Positions 35,391-44,702 are shown, counted from the first letter of the stretch. The stretch is 64,000 nucleotides of DNA from Treponema sp. CETP13 (GCA_001885315.1 MLPZ01000001.1:62001-126000); one strand, 5' to 3'. The notes: generated by a model not told the origin, from the sequence alone. Translations and numbers: made by a program.

Positions 35391-37082
35391 TTAGATGACC
35401 CATTTTACTCCATATGTAACCTGAATATCGTTTACAGGATCTTTTAAATCATTATCTTCATTTATAATTAAATATAAATCACTACGAGCATATGTTTTTA
35501 CATTTGCCAAAATTTGATAAGAACCTGAAATCGATACGCGAAAAGTATGTTCAATATAACCTGTTTTATCTGGATCACTGGAGTTTAAAGGAGATGTTGT
35601 TGCAAGTACCCAAGGTATACTTTCTCCTTCATCTAAAGTTCCATCTCCATAATCTTCTGCAGAATCTATTATACCATGAGCCATATAAAAAAGTTCAATA
35701 CCTGCCTTCCAGGCATCCTTTTCATAGGTTGTTTTTAAAGTACCCGTTATACAGTCGCCTCCATATTCATATCCGGTACAATAACTTGTATAATCAATTA
35801 CACCTGTATACATACGATAATCACCATAAAAAGAAACCCCATACTCATCTGTCTCATCATCATAAGCTTCCCTTAAATAAAGATACGGGGAAGCAAAAAC
35901 AGTTTCAAAAACTGTTTTGAAAACACCTTCTTTAAACGATCTGATTTTTTTAATCCCAGTAAGTATCCCGTAAGCATCTGGATGAGAACCAGCATTTCCA
36001 TAATTTGGATTAGCTTCTCCCGGTATATGATATTCATCTACCACCAATTGTCCATATAATGCCCAGTTGTAGTCTAAAGCATAATTTATATCCACACCCA
36101 ATAAAGAGTTTGCTGTAGATCGAATATAATAATCATGAAATATATTTGCTGGACTATAAATTCGTAAATCAAATGTGTTATTACTAGACTGATACATGAT
36201 TGATTCAGTTAATGCAACCGATAGCTTATTTTGAAAAGCAACAAATTCAATTCTATGAGCTAAATGAACTTTTAATCCATTGTAAGAATCATTATGATCT
36301 AACAATTCTTCTGGATGAGGATAAAACACTCCAAGCATAGTAAACTTAAAATTATTATAAAAGGTAGAAAAACGTGCATAATTTTCATATTTCATATTTC
36401 CACCAACCATCAGATTTCCAGATTCACCAACTCCCCATCTAACAACATCTCTTCCCATTACGAGATTCCAATGATTTCCTCCAACAGCTACACTAGCACG
36501 ATATGGCGAATTAGCGGATCCACTCGTCTCTCTTGTAAATACATTTGTAGTAATCACCTGCTGGGATAAAAAATTGTTTAAATCATCATCTGTAGAATCA
36601 ATTTCAAATGAAAAATTCGAACGTAGATAAAAATTATTTGCAAACCAAAATTCAAGTGGAATCGTAGCTAAATTAGCCCTTTCTTCAAGACCATAATACA
36701 AATCGCTATCTTCTTCAAAATCAGTATTGTTTGTGTGTGTATAAAATTCGGGACTTAAAACTAACCCAACCGAAAAACCAAAAGAATCTTCCAATACAAT
36801 ATCAGGAGTTTCGTACAACTGTTTTCTTACTTCTTTATATACTTCTTTCATAGAACCAAAAAGTCGTACAGTTTCAAGTTTGTTAAACATTGCTCTCAAT
36901 TCATTACAACTCCAAGGTCCAGATGAAGAAGGAATTGCTAAATCATTTGCAATGTACAAATTTACAATTTCGTTATACACAGAATCTGAAGCAGAAAATA
37001 TTTTTTGTTCATTTTTAAAATCTGAAGCCATTATATTAAAACTCAAATTTAGTACAATCAATTGGATGAGAGTCTTTTTCAT
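35391..37082 (-). CDS. Wzi-like outer-membrane beta-barrel protein
   Basis: The 563-residue protein begins with a signal peptide (MKKTLIQLIVLNLSFNIMA; start at 37082, since the upstream in-frame ATG at 37118 would put charged residues before it). After a helical segment, the barrel has the motif VAVGGNHWNLVMGRDVVRWGVGESGNLMVG (about residues 200-230), resembling the capsule assembly Wzi family, and many aromatic-rich strands, ending in the hydrophobic VKWVI. Wzi anchors capsule in Gram-negatives; a capsule role in a spirochaete is uncertain and no capsule genes are nearby. It stands alone between jetABCD and korAB. Confidence 0.6.
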   Translation of the reverse strand: MKKTLIQLIVLNLSFNIMASDFKNEQKIFSASDSVYNEIVNLYIANDLAIPSSSGPWSCNELRAMFNKLETVRLFGSMKEVYKEVRKQLYETPDIVLEDSFGFSVGLVLSPEFYTHTNNTDFEEDSDLYYGLEERANLATIPLEFWFANNFYLRSNFSFEIDSTDDDLNNFLSQQVITTNVFTRETSGSANSPYRASVAVGGNHWNLVMGRDVVRWGVGESGNLMVGGNMKYENYARFSTFYNNFKFTMLGVFYPHPEELLDHNDSYNGLKVHLAHRIEFVAFQNKLSVALTESIMYQSSNNTFDLRIYSPANIFHDYYIRSTANSLLGVDINYALDYNWALYGQLVVDEYHIPGEANPNYGNAGSHPDAYGILTGIKKIRSFKEGVFKTVFETVFASPYLYLREAYDDETDEYGVSFYGDYRMYTGVIDYTSYCTGYEYGGDCITGTLKTTYEKDAWKAGIELFYMAHGIIDSAEDYGDGTLDEGESIPWVLATTSPLNSSDPDKTGYIEHTFRVSISGSYQILANVKTYARSDLYLIINEDNDLKDPVNDIQVTYGVKWVI

Positions 37083-37156
37083 TAAATTATCTTCTTTTCT
37101 AGAATAAAAATTCACCAATTATTGATAAAATTTAATCTCTGATTTTTACTATGCTA

Positions 37157-37182
37157 TGTTCAACGATTTAATCATTTGAACA
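37157..37182. repeat. Inverted repeat in the wzi-like/korA intergenic region
   Basis: TGTTCAA (37157-37163) and TTGAACA (37176-37182) are exact inverted repeats 12 bases apart in a 215-base AT-rich gap that otherwise shows no gene. Possible operator. Confidence 0.35.
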
Positions 37183-37399
37183 TTTATAAACATAACAACA
37201 TTTTATTTAAGAGTCAACAAATTACAAATAAATAGTAAAGAATTAATATTTTACATCTTTTATCCTATAGTAGACATTTTTCGTAATCTATCTATAACAG
37301 GAGGAAGCTTTTCGAGTACGTGGTGGTAATAATACGACTGAGATTCGTATTGCATCCGAGCCTGTATATGCGTATACAGATACTATAGATGTACTAATA

Positions 37400-38863
37400 G
37401 TGCTTGGCAAAAAAGCTATTTGTCGTATCGAAAAACGGCTTAATCCAAACACACTCGTCATTGGAGAAGAAGCACTCCTTTCTGATACGTCTCTTCCATG
37501 CAAAAAAATTCCTCTTTCAGTAAAGGAGAGTTTAGTAGATATTGGTGGTATGTTATATGCAAACACTTTTTTTAGCGGTCTTTTATGCAAGCTTTTTTCT
37601 TGTGATCCTCAAATAGCATATGATCTTATTAGCAATCGCTTTTTAAAAAAAGGGAGTGATATTGTCAAAAATAATATTGCTGCTTTTAATAAAGGTATGC
37701 AACTTGCAGACGAAATTCCACTAAAAGCTACAGTACAAAAAGATGCTACTGTTGCAAAAGGCACAAAAACACTTAGCGGTACAGATTCTATTGGTATAGG
37801 AGCTTTGGCTGGTGGGTGTAATTTTATAGCATCTTATCCTATGTCACCAAGTACAGGTGTGCTGGCTTTTATGGCTTCTCATGCTGATGAATATGGTGTT
37901 GTTGTTGAACAAGCAGAAGACGAAATAGCTGCTCTTACTATGTCGCTCGGCGCTTGGTATGCGGGAGCTCGCTCTATGGTAACAACTTCTGGTGGTGGAT
38001 ATGCCCTTATGACCGAAGGGTTAAGCCTTGCAGGTATAATTGAATCTCCTGCTGTTATTCACTTAGCTGAGCGTCCAGGTCCTGCAACAGGATTACCAAC
38101 AAGAACAGAACAAGGTGATCTTAACTTTGCAGTCTATGGTGGCCATGGTGATTTTCCGCGTGTTATTTATGCACCTAGTAATTTACAAGATGGGGTCGAA
38201 CTTTCCCGTAAAGCTTTTGAAACAGCAGATACATTTCAAGTTCCAGTTTTTATTCTTACCGATCAGTATTTTCTTGACAGTGAAGGCTATATTCCTAAAA
38301 TAGATTTTTCTAAAAATGAAATAAAAGAGCATATAGTCAAAACAGCACAAGATTACAAAAGATATACAATAACCCCTTCTGGTATTTCACCACGTGGTAT
38401 TCCAAATCATGGCGAAGGAATTGTCAGAGTCGATAGTGATGAGCATACAGAAGAAGGTCTTATAACAGAACAAGCAGATGTGCGTATTGCTATGACAGAT
38501 AAACGTATGCGCAAATTGGCAAAGTTAGACGATATTGAGCCTGAAATAATTGGGAGTAGTGACTACCAAACGCTCATTGTTGGGTGGGGCTCCACGTACG
38601 GGGCAATCTGTGAGGCTGTAAAAAAGCTTAATAGAAAAGACATTGCGTTTGTGTATTTTAGACAAGTTTATCCCCTTCCACGTTCTACAAAAGCTCTCTT
38701 TGCAAAAGCGCAAAAGACTATTCTTGTAGAAAATAATGTAACAGGTCAGTTTGGTAAGCTGCTCAAGCAAGAACTCATGGTCGATTTTGATAAGAAAATT
38801 CTAAAATATGACGGTTTTGCTTTTTCGGTAGAAGAATTAATTCAAAAAATTGAGGAGGTATAA
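37400..38863 (+). CDS. korA: 2-oxoacid:ferredoxin oxidoreductase, gamma-alpha fusion, 5'-truncated
   Basis: The annotated frame uses GTG 37400 (487 residues). It contains the rest of a gamma domain and a full alpha domain ([82 protein letters not shown]), as in KorA/VorB enzymes that oxidise 2-oxoglutarate or branched-chain oxoacids. The same frame is open upstream to 37298 and reads AFRVRGGNNTTEIRIASEPVYAY, clearly gamma-domain sequence with no ATG, GTG or TTG in frame. The first ~45 residues, with the GGxGQG motif, are absent, while an AGGAGG ribosome-like site (37299-37304) sits directly before the break. This looks like a deletion across the start; the gene may be dead or read from 37400. 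korB follows intact. Confidence 0.8.
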   Translation: MLGKKAICRIEKRLNPNTLVIGEEALLSDTSLPCKKIPLSVKESLVDIGGMLYANTFFSGLLCKLFSCDPQIAYDLISNRFLKKGSDIVKNNIAAFNKGMQLADEIPLKATVQKDATVAKGTKTLSGTDSIGIGALAGGCNFIASYPMSPSTGVLAFMASHADEYGVVVEQAEDEIAALTMSLGAWYAGARSMVTTSGGGYALMTEGLSLAGIIESPAVIHLAERPGPATGLPTRTEQGDLNFAVYGGHGDFPRVIYAPSNLQDGVELSRKAFETADTFQVPVFILTDQYFLDSEGYIPKIDFSKNEIKEHIVKTAQDYKRYTITPSGISPRGIPNHGEGIVRVDSDEHTEEGLITEQADVRIAMTDKRMRKLAKLDDIEPEIIGSSDYQTLIVGWGSTYGAICEAVKKLNRKDIAFVYFRQVYPLPRSTKALFAKAQKTILVENNVTGQFGKLLKQELMVDFDKKILKYDGFAFSVEELIQKIEEV

Positions 38864-38867
38864 GATT

Positions 38868-39719
38868 ATGACACGTTTTGATTGTGATTCAAGTACAGAT
38901 ATTGCTTGGTGCCCAGGTTGTGGTAACTTTATGTTGTTAAAAATTCTTAAAGAGGCACTCGAAGAGCTTGATATTGCTCCTCAACAGCTCGTTATCTCTT
39001 CTGGTATTGGCCAAGCAGCAAAAATGCCACAATATGTTCATTCTAATTTTTTTAATGGACTACATGGAAGAGGAGTTCCTGTTGCAACAGCTATAAAAAT
39101 GGCAAATCCATCTCTTACCGTTATTGCCGAAGGTGGAGATGGCGATATGTACGGTGAAGGTGGCAACCATTTTTTGCATGTAATTAGACGTAATCCTAAC
39201 ATTACCCATTTAGTACATAATAATATGGTGTATGGGCTAACACAAGGGCAAGCTTCCCCAACTAGTCCTAAAGGATTGAAAACACCTATTCAAACTGGTG
39301 GTGTTATTCTAGAGCCTTTTAATCCTTTGGCTGTAGCAATATCAATTGGAGCGTCGTTTGTTGCGCGTACTTTTACTGGTGATCCAGAATTAACAAAAAA
39401 AATTATAAAAGAAGCAATTTTATTTAAAGGATATGCACTTGTCGATATTTTTGACCCTTGCGTATCGTTTAATAAAACAAACACTTTTAAGTGGTATAAA
39501 GAGCATACATACAAACTACCCGATTCGTGGGATCCATCTGATAAAATGAAAGCTCTCGAAAAAACATTTGAGTCTGAACCCTTTCCACTAGGTATTTTTT
39601 ACCATAATGCAAATCCTACTCCTCCAATTGAAGAGCAAATACCAATATATGCTTCAGAAAAAACTCCACTATGGCAAAGAACACGTTCTCCAGAACTGCT
39701 CAATAAACTAATGGAATAA
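38868..39719 (+). CDS. korB: 2-oxoacid:ferredoxin oxidoreductase beta subunit (TPP-binding)
   Basis: The 283-residue beta subunit binds thiamine diphosphate and a [4Fe-4S] cluster. [13 protein letters not shown] gives two of the cluster Cys, [17 protein letters not shown] is the TPP/Mg motif (GDGD...N), and [19 protein letters not shown] is the conserved follow-on. It partners with the preceding gamma-alpha protein, forming 2-oxoacid to acyl-CoA. The start at 38868 is set by GAGGAGGT about 7 bases upstream; a TTG at 38850 is in frame but contains the ribosome site. It begins 4 bases after korA. Confidence 0.93.
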   Translation: MTRFDCDSSTDIAWCPGCGNFMLLKILKEALEELDIAPQQLVISSGIGQAAKMPQYVHSNFFNGLHGRGVPVATAIKMANPSLTVIAEGGDGDMYGEGGNHFLHVIRRNPNITHLVHNNMVYGLTQGQASPTSPKGLKTPIQTGGVILEPFNPLAVAISIGASFVARTFTGDPELTKKIIKEAILFKGYALVDIFDPCVSFNKTNTFKWYKEHTYKLPDSWDPSDKMKALEKTFESEPFPLGIFYHNANPTPPIEEQIPIYASEKTPLWQRTRSPELLNKLME

Positions 39720-39734
39720 ATATACGGAAATAGT

Positions 39735-40319
39735 ATGGTACAAAAAGACAATATTCATAGGTGCACATGGTGTGGAGAAAATCCTCTCTATATAGCATAC
39801 CATGATAAAGAATGGGGAAGACCAATTCATGATGACCGCTTGCTTTTTGAGTTCCTTGTATTAGAAGGTGCACAAGCAGGTTTGAGCTGGCTTACTATTC
39901 TTAAAAAAAGAGAAAATTACAGAAAAGCTTTTGACTTTTTTAATCCTCGTATTGTGGCTAACTATGACCAAGCTAAGATTGATAGCCTTTTAGCAAATGC
40001 AGGCATTGTTCGTAATAGACGCAAAATTACTTCTGCAATAAAAAATGCCCAAGCAGTTATATTAATCCAAAAAGAATTTGGTTCTCTCGATGCTTTCCTT
40101 TGGAATTATGTTGGTGGTAGTCCTATTCAAAACCATTGGAAAAATTTATCAGAAGTTCCTGTAACAACGGAACTTTCTGATAAAATGAGTAAAGATTTTA
40201 AAAAACGAGGTTTTAGTTTTGTCGGCTCTACTATTTGCTATAGTTTTATGCAGGCAGTAGGCATGGTGAACGATCACACGACGGATTGTTTTTGCCATTC
40301 ACAACTATTCACTGTATAA
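39735..40319 (+). CDS. tag: DNA-3-methyladenine glycosylase I
   Basis: The 194-residue repair enzyme removes 3-methyladenine from alkylated DNA. RCTWCGENPLYIAYHDKEWGRPIHDDRLLFEFLVLEGAQAGLSW covers the Zn-binding Cys, the base-recognition Trp/Glu and the conserved Tag core; FVGSTICYSFMQAVGMVNDHTTDCFCH supplies the remaining zinc ligands. Length matches. It is 15 bases after korB and probably in the same transcript. Confidence 0.96.
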   Translation: MVQKDNIHRCTWCGENPLYIAYHDKEWGRPIHDDRLLFEFLVLEGAQAGLSWLTILKKRENYRKAFDFFNPRIVANYDQAKIDSLLANAGIVRNRRKITSAIKNAQAVILIQKEFGSLDAFLWNYVGGSPIQNHWKNLSEVPVTTELSDKMSKDFKKRGFSFVGSTICYSFMQAVGMVNDHTTDCFCHSQLFTV

Positions 40320-40375
40320 TTATACATAAACTTTGCATAAATGATGCATAAAATGCAAAAATATTTAAATTTCTA

Positions 40376-40404
40376 TTGACAAAAAAAAAGTTTTTTGCTA
40401 AAGT
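40376..40404 (+). promoter_or_regulatory. Promoter of the type III glutamine synthetase gene
   Basis: TTGACA (40376-40381), 17 bases, TAAAGT (40399-40404), with an extended -10 TGC. The predicted RNA starts near 40411, five bases before the hexaloop hairpin. Confidence 0.8.
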
Positions 40405-40415
40405 GCCTATATAAA

Positions 40416-40472
40416 ACATCAAAGGCGATGTGTTCTAGGGGTAAATTTCTAGAATACAGCGCTTTTTTTTTT
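40416..40472 (+). promoter_or_regulatory. Hexaloop/terminator leader of the type III glutamine synthetase gene (ANTAR-type)
   Basis: ACATC (40416-40420), loop AAAGGC (40421-40426), GATGT (40427-40431) form a 5-bp hairpin with A1 and G4 in the loop. The loop and 3' arm are also the 5' strand of a terminator: GGCGATGTGTTCTAG (40424-40438) pairs with CTAGAATACAGCGC-type sequence (40449-40462, one A-G mismatch and one wobble), followed by ten Ts. Formation of the hexaloop hairpin would break the base of the terminator. Confidence 0.8.
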
Positions 40473-40511
40473 ATTTAAATTGAATACCTTAACGTTTATC
40501 TGGAGGAAAAA

Positions 40512-42605
40512 ATGGAAAATATTCCTGAATTATTTGGAAGTATGGTTTTTAATGAAACTGTAATGAAAGAACGGTTGCCTAAAGATGCCTGGAAGTCACT
40601 CCAGAAGACATTAAAAGAGAATACTCCATTAGAGCCTGGCACAGCAAATGCTGTTGCACATGCAATGAAAGAATGGGCAGTCGAAAACGGTGCTACACAC
40701 TTTACACACTGGTTTCAACCAATGACTGGTATTACAGCAGAAAAACATGATAGTTTTATCCAACCAGCAGGTGATGGTAAAGTTATAATGCGTTTTTCTG
40801 GAAAAGAACTTATAAAAGGTGAACCTGATGCATCTAGTTTTCCTAATGGTGGTCTTCGAGCAACTTTTGAAGCTCGTGGGTATACAGCATGGGATCCAAC
40901 ATCATATGCTTTCTTAAAAGATGGCTCTCTTTGTATTCCAACAGCTTTCTGTTCTTACAATGGTGAAGCTCTTGATAAAAAGACTCCACTTTTGCGTTCA
41001 ATGGAAATTCTTAATAAAGAAGCCTTACGCGTTGTTAAGCTTTTTGGAACGGAAGCAAATCGTGTAAATTGTACAGTAGGTGCTGAGCAAGAATACTTTT
41101 TAATTGATGAAAAAGTATACAATGAACGTCCTGATTTAAAATTTTGTGGCCGGACACTTTTTGGTTCAAAACCACCTAAAGGTCAAGAATTAGATGATCA
41201 TTATTTTGGTGCTATCAAACCTCGTGTTTCAGCATACATGAAAGAATTAGATTCTGAATTGTGGAAATTAGGAATTTTAAGCAAGACTAAACATAATGAG
41301 GTTGCTCCTTCTCAACATGAGATGGCTCCAATTTTTACAACAACAAATCTTGCAACAGATCAAAACCAGATTGTAATGGAGACGATGAAAAAAGTAGCTC
41401 GACGTAATGGTCTTGTTTGTCTTCTACATGAAAAACCTTATGCTGGTCTTAATGGTTCTGGAAAACATAATAACTGGTCTATTTCTACTGATACTGGAGT
41501 CAACTTGCTTGAACCAGGTGATTCTCCATCAGAGAATGCACAATTTCTCTTGATTTTAGCTGCAGTTATTAAAGCGGTAGATAAGCATCAAGATTTATTA
41601 CGTATGTCTGTTGCTAGTGCAGGAAATGATCATCGTTTGGGAGCAAACGAAGCCCCTCCAGCAATTATTTCGATGTTTGTTGGTTCAGATTTAGGTGAGA
41701 TTTTAGATTCTATTGTAGACGGTACAACTTATAGCAAAAAAGCCAAAGAGCTTATGACTATTGGTGTTGATGTACTTCCTTCTTTTGCTAAAGACACAAC
41801 GGATCGTAACAGAACAAGTTCTTTTGCATTCACAGGTAATAAGTTTGAGTTTAGATCTCTTGGATCGTCTCAGTCACTTGCATCTCCTAATATTATGCTT
41901 AATACCGCTGTTGCAGAAACTATGGCAGAATTTGCTGATATATTAGAAAAAGCCGGAACTGGAGAGTCTTTTACAAAAGCTTTGAATGATCTTGTAAAAA
42001 CAACACTTAAAGAACACATGAAAATTGTTTTTAATGGTAATGGTTATGATGATTCTTGGATTGGTGAAGCAGAAAAACGTGGTTTATTAAACTTGCGACG
42101 CACAACTGATGCATTGCCATGTTTGGTAGATTCAAAAAATATTGCATTTTTTGAAAAATTTGGTGTCTATTCAAAAGCAGAACTAGAGAGTCGCTATGAA
42201 ATCTTAATGGAAAATTATAGTAAAGAACTTCATATCGAAGCTCTTACTTCTTTAGAAATGATTAAACGTGATATTCTACCAGCTGTAACAGATTTCTTAT
42301 CTGATACAGCAATGGCAGTTGAAAATGTAAAATCTGTTTCAAAATCTGCTTGTAAATCACAGCTAGAAACGATAGAAACTGTTTCTGCTCTTTCTGATAC
42401 TTTATATGAAAAGACAGAAAAATTTGATTCTATAATGTTAAAAGCAAATTCAATTAGTGATGTAATTGAGCAAGCTTGTTATTATGCAGATACCGTAATT
42501 ACTGCTATGGTAGATATACGCTCTGTTGTAGATGAACTTGAAACAATTGTTGGTAGCGATTACTGGCCTTATCCATCTTATGGTGAGATGTTGTTTTCTG
42601 TTTAA
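40512..42605 (+). CDS. glnN: Type III glutamine synthetase (GlnN)
   Basis: A 697-residue GSIII enzyme making glutamine from glutamate, ammonia and ATP, dodecameric in the family. [83 protein letters not shown] and [17 protein letters not shown] are GSIII signatures carrying metal- and substrate-binding residues; the C-terminal helical region (600-697) is also typical. It has its own promoter and hexaloop leader, and a GGAGG ribosome site. amtB-PII follows with a separate leader. Confidence 0.97.
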   Translation: MENIPELFGSMVFNETVMKERLPKDAWKSLQKTLKENTPLEPGTANAVAHAMKEWAVENGATHFTHWFQPMTGITAEKHDSFIQPAGDGKVIMRFSGKELIKGEPDASSFPNGGLRATFEARGYTAWDPTSYAFLKDGSLCIPTAFCSYNGEALDKKTPLLRSMEILNKEALRVVKLFGTEANRVNCTVGAEQEYFLIDEKVYNERPDLKFCGRTLFGSKPPKGQELDDHYFGAIKPRVSAYMKELDSELWKLGILSKTKHNEVAPSQHEMAPIFTTTNLATDQNQIVMETMKKVARRNGLVCLLHEKPYAGLNGSGKHNNWSISTDTGVNLLEPGDSPSENAQFLLILAAVIKAVDKHQDLLRMSVASAGNDHRLGANEAPPAIISMFVGSDLGEILDSIVDGTTYSKKAKELMTIGVDVLPSFAKDTTDRNRTSSFAFTGNKFEFRSLGSSQSLASPNIMLNTAVAETMAEFADILEKAGTGESFTKALNDLVKTTLKEHMKIVFNGNGYDDSWIGEAEKRGLLNLRRTTDALPCLVDSKNIAFFEKFGVYSKAELESRYEILMENYSKELHIEALTSLEMIKRDILPAVTDFLSDTAMAVENVKSVSKSACKSQLETIETVSALSDTLYEKTEKFDSIMLKANSISDVIEQACYYADTVITAMVDIRSVVDELETIVGSDYWPYPSYGEMLFSV

Positions 42606-42709
42606 TAATTAGAATTTAATAAGATTTTATCAGTTTATAAAAATTGGTTTGCGATAAATACAGAGTATCTGTTTTTTTTGCAATTAATCGTGTAGTAAAA
42701 ATTAATTTA

Positions 42710-42781
42710 CACGTCAAAGGCGACGTGAGTATAAGAATTAGAACCTTTATAGGGATTCTTATACTCACGTCGCCTTTTTTT
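42710..42781 (+). promoter_or_regulatory. Hexaloop/terminator leader of amtB-PII (ANTAR-type)
   Basis: CACGTC (42710-42715), loop AAAGGC (42716-42721), GACGTG (42722-42727) form a 6-bp hairpin with the same hexaloop as the other two leaders. From the loop on, a perfect 20-bp stem (42719-42738 with 42755-42774), extended to 23 by A-T pairs, ends in seven Ts: a very strong terminator. A weak TAGTAA -10 lies at 42693-42698, putting the RNA start at about the same distance from the hairpin as in the other leaders. Confidence 0.82.
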
Positions 42782-42820
42782 ATATCATTCGTGCATAAAG
42801 CACTATTGAAGGAGAATAAT

Positions 42821-44533
42821 ATGGATGTAACAGCATTGAGTTTGGATACCCTATGGGTATTGCTTGGCGCAGCGTTGGTTTTCTTTATGCAAGCCGGATT
42901 TGCTATGGTAGAAACAGGGTTTACCAGGGCTAAAAATGCCGGAAATATCATAATGAAAAATCTTATGGATTTTGCATGTGGATCAGTTGTTTTTTGGTTC
43001 ATTGGTTATGGTATCATGTATGGTAGTGCAAATGGATTCTGGGGTGGATTAGATTTCTTTAGTCTCAAATTGACTTCAGAGAGTATGGCTGGCAATATTC
43101 CTACTTGGACTCATCTTATTTTTAATACTGTATTTTGTGCAACAGCTGCTACTATTGTTTCTGGAGCTATGGCTGAGAGAACAAAATTTAAATCATATTT
43201 GATTTATTCAATTGTCATTAGTGCAATTATTTATCCTATTGAAGGTCACTGGATATGGGGTGGTGGATGGTTATCTAACCTAAGTATTGCTGGATGGACT
43301 GGTTTCCATGATTATGCAGGTTCTACTGCAGTTCATATGACTGGTGGTATTGCTGCTTTGGTTGGAGCTGCTGTTCTTGGTCCTCGTATTGGTAAATATG
43401 ACAAAAATGGAAAGTCTAAAGCTATTCCAGCACATTCTATTACACTTGGAGCCTTAGGTGTATTTATTTTGTGGTTTGGTTGGTTTGGATTTAACCCAGC
43501 TTCTAGTTATGGTCTTTCTAGTGTAGATAATGCACTTGATGTTTCAAATGTATTTATGACAACAAATATTGCAGCTGCTTGTGCAACTGTTGTTACAATG
43601 ATTGTTACTTGGTTCCGTTATGGAAAACCAGATGTTTCAATGACCTTAAATGGTTCTTTAGCTGGTTTAGTTGCAATTACTGCTTGTTGTTCTGCAATTG
43701 ATCCTTGGGCAGCCGCTATTGTAGGTGCTGTTGCAGGTGTAATCGTTGTTTTTGGTGTTGAATTTATTGATAAAGTACTAAAAATTGATGATCCTGTAGG
43801 TGCTGTAGCCGTTCACGGACTTAATGGTATTTGGGGAACATTAGCTGTTGGTTTATTTGGTCGTGAAGGTGGATTACTTCTTGGACAGGGTGCTGGTCGT
43901 TTCTTAGTTCAATTAGTTGGTGTTCTTTCTGTTGCTGCTTTTGTTGCTGCTACAATGTTTGTTTTGTTTATAATTATCAAAAAAACAGTTGGACTTCGTG
44001 TAAGTGCTGAAGAAGAAGTTATTGGTCTTGATGTTATGGAACATGGTTTATCTTCTGCATATGCTGACTTTATGCCAACAACTATTGGTAATGGAATGGA
44101 TGATGATGAAAGTCCTGTTGCTCCTGGAAGTGTTGAACCTCAGGTTGCTGTTCCTGTAACAGAAGTTACTACAAATGATGGTCATAAAATTTCTAAAGTT
44201 GTAGTTGTTTGTCGTCAAGATAGATTTACACGGCTTAAGAATGCTATGAACTCTATAGGTGTAAGTGGTATGACAGTTATGAATGTTATGGGTTGTGGAC
44301 TTCAGAAAGGTGCAAGCGAATATTATCGTGGTGTTCCTTTAGAAATTAATTTACTACCTAAACTAAAAGTAGAAATTGTTGTATCAAAAGTTCCTGTAGA
44401 TACTGTTATTGCAGCTGCAAAACAGGCTCTTTATACCGGCCATATCGGTGACGGAAAAATATTTGTTTACAATGTAGAAAACGTTGTAAAAGTTCGAACT
44501 GGTGAACAAGGTTATGATGCTTTGCAATACTAG
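42821..44533 (+). CDS. amtB: Ammonium transporter fused to a PII regulatory domain
   Basis: The 570-residue protein has an Amt channel (residues 1-420, 11 predicted helices: VLLGAALVFFMQAGFAMVETGFTRAKN, then DYAGSTAVHMTGG and DDPVGAVAVHGLNGIWGTLAVG with the pore His) and, after a linker, a C-terminal PII domain (about 460-570: KISKVVVVCRQDRFTRLKNAM, T-loop GLQKGASEYYRGVPLEI, TGHIGDGKIFVYNVENVVKVRTGE). PII normally plugs the channel when nitrogen is replete. Gln39 of the T-loop is kept, but the uridylylated Tyr51 position is Leu, so control by uridylylation is unlikely. GAAGGAGA precedes the ATG at 42821; an upstream open frame runs through the leader terminator. Confidence 0.95.
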   Translation: MDVTALSLDTLWVLLGAALVFFMQAGFAMVETGFTRAKNAGNIIMKNLMDFACGSVVFWFIGYGIMYGSANGFWGGLDFFSLKLTSESMAGNIPTWTHLIFNTVFCATAATIVSGAMAERTKFKSYLIYSIVISAIIYPIEGHWIWGGGWLSNLSIAGWTGFHDYAGSTAVHMTGGIAALVGAAVLGPRIGKYDKNGKSKAIPAHSITLGALGVFILWFGWFGFNPASSYGLSSVDNALDVSNVFMTTNIAAACATVVTMIVTWFRYGKPDVSMTLNGSLAGLVAITACCSAIDPWAAAIVGAVAGVIVVFGVEFIDKVLKIDDPVGAVAVHGLNGIWGTLAVGLFGREGGLLLGQGAGRFLVQLVGVLSVAAFVAATMFVLFIIIKKTVGLRVSAEEEVIGLDVMEHGLSSAYADFMPTTIGNGMDDDESPVAPGSVEPQVAVPVTEVTTNDGHKISKVVVVCRQDRFTRLKNAMNSIGVSGMTVMNVMGCGLQKGASEYYRGVPLEINLLPKLKVEIVVSKVPVDTVIAAAKQALYTGHIGDGKIFVYNVENVVKVRTGEQGYDALQY

Positions 44534-44559
44534 AACGAAAAATTAATTTGAGGGTTTTT

Positions 44560-44610
44560 GACGGTCTGTTTCCTCTCCCGGGAAAGTTTTACTAACAGGC
44601 CGTCTTTTTT
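44560..44610 (+). terminator. Terminator after amtB-PII
   Basis: GACGGTCTGTT (44560-44570) pairs with AACAGGCCGTC (44594-44604), 11 bp with one wobble, followed by six Ts. A smaller TTTCC/GGAAA hairpin sits in the loop. No AAAGGC hexaloop is present here. Confidence 0.85.
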
Positions 44611-44627
44611 ATTTTAAATTTGTTTTT

Positions 44628-44656
44628 TTGAATAGAATTTTTATATTATTTATTAT
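44628..44656 (+). promoter_or_regulatory. Promoter of the type I glutamine synthetase-ANTAR operon
   Basis: TTGAAT (44628-44633), 17 bases, TATTAT (44651-44656). The short untranslated region up to the ATG at 44703 holds a GGAGG ribosome site and no hexaloop leader. Confidence 0.75.
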
Positions 44657-44702
44657 AAAATACTAATGAAAAATAAGTGATAAGCAATAGACGGAGGAAA
44701 AA

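Noticed and set aside
42644-42710. Sigma-54 promoter before amtB
   Set aside because: I found no GG/GC doublets with the 10-base spacing of a -24/-12 element; only a weak sigma-70-like -10 is present.
42644-42820. 59-codon N-terminal extension of AmtB
   Set aside because: It would translate the leader and terminator hairpin; the ATG at 42821 has a proper ribosome site and the usual Amt N-terminus.
44560-44610. Fourth hexaloop leader, before the type I glutamine synthetase gene
   Set aside because: The hairpin is the amtB terminator; its loops lack an A1/G4 hexaloop and a separate promoter lies downstream of it.
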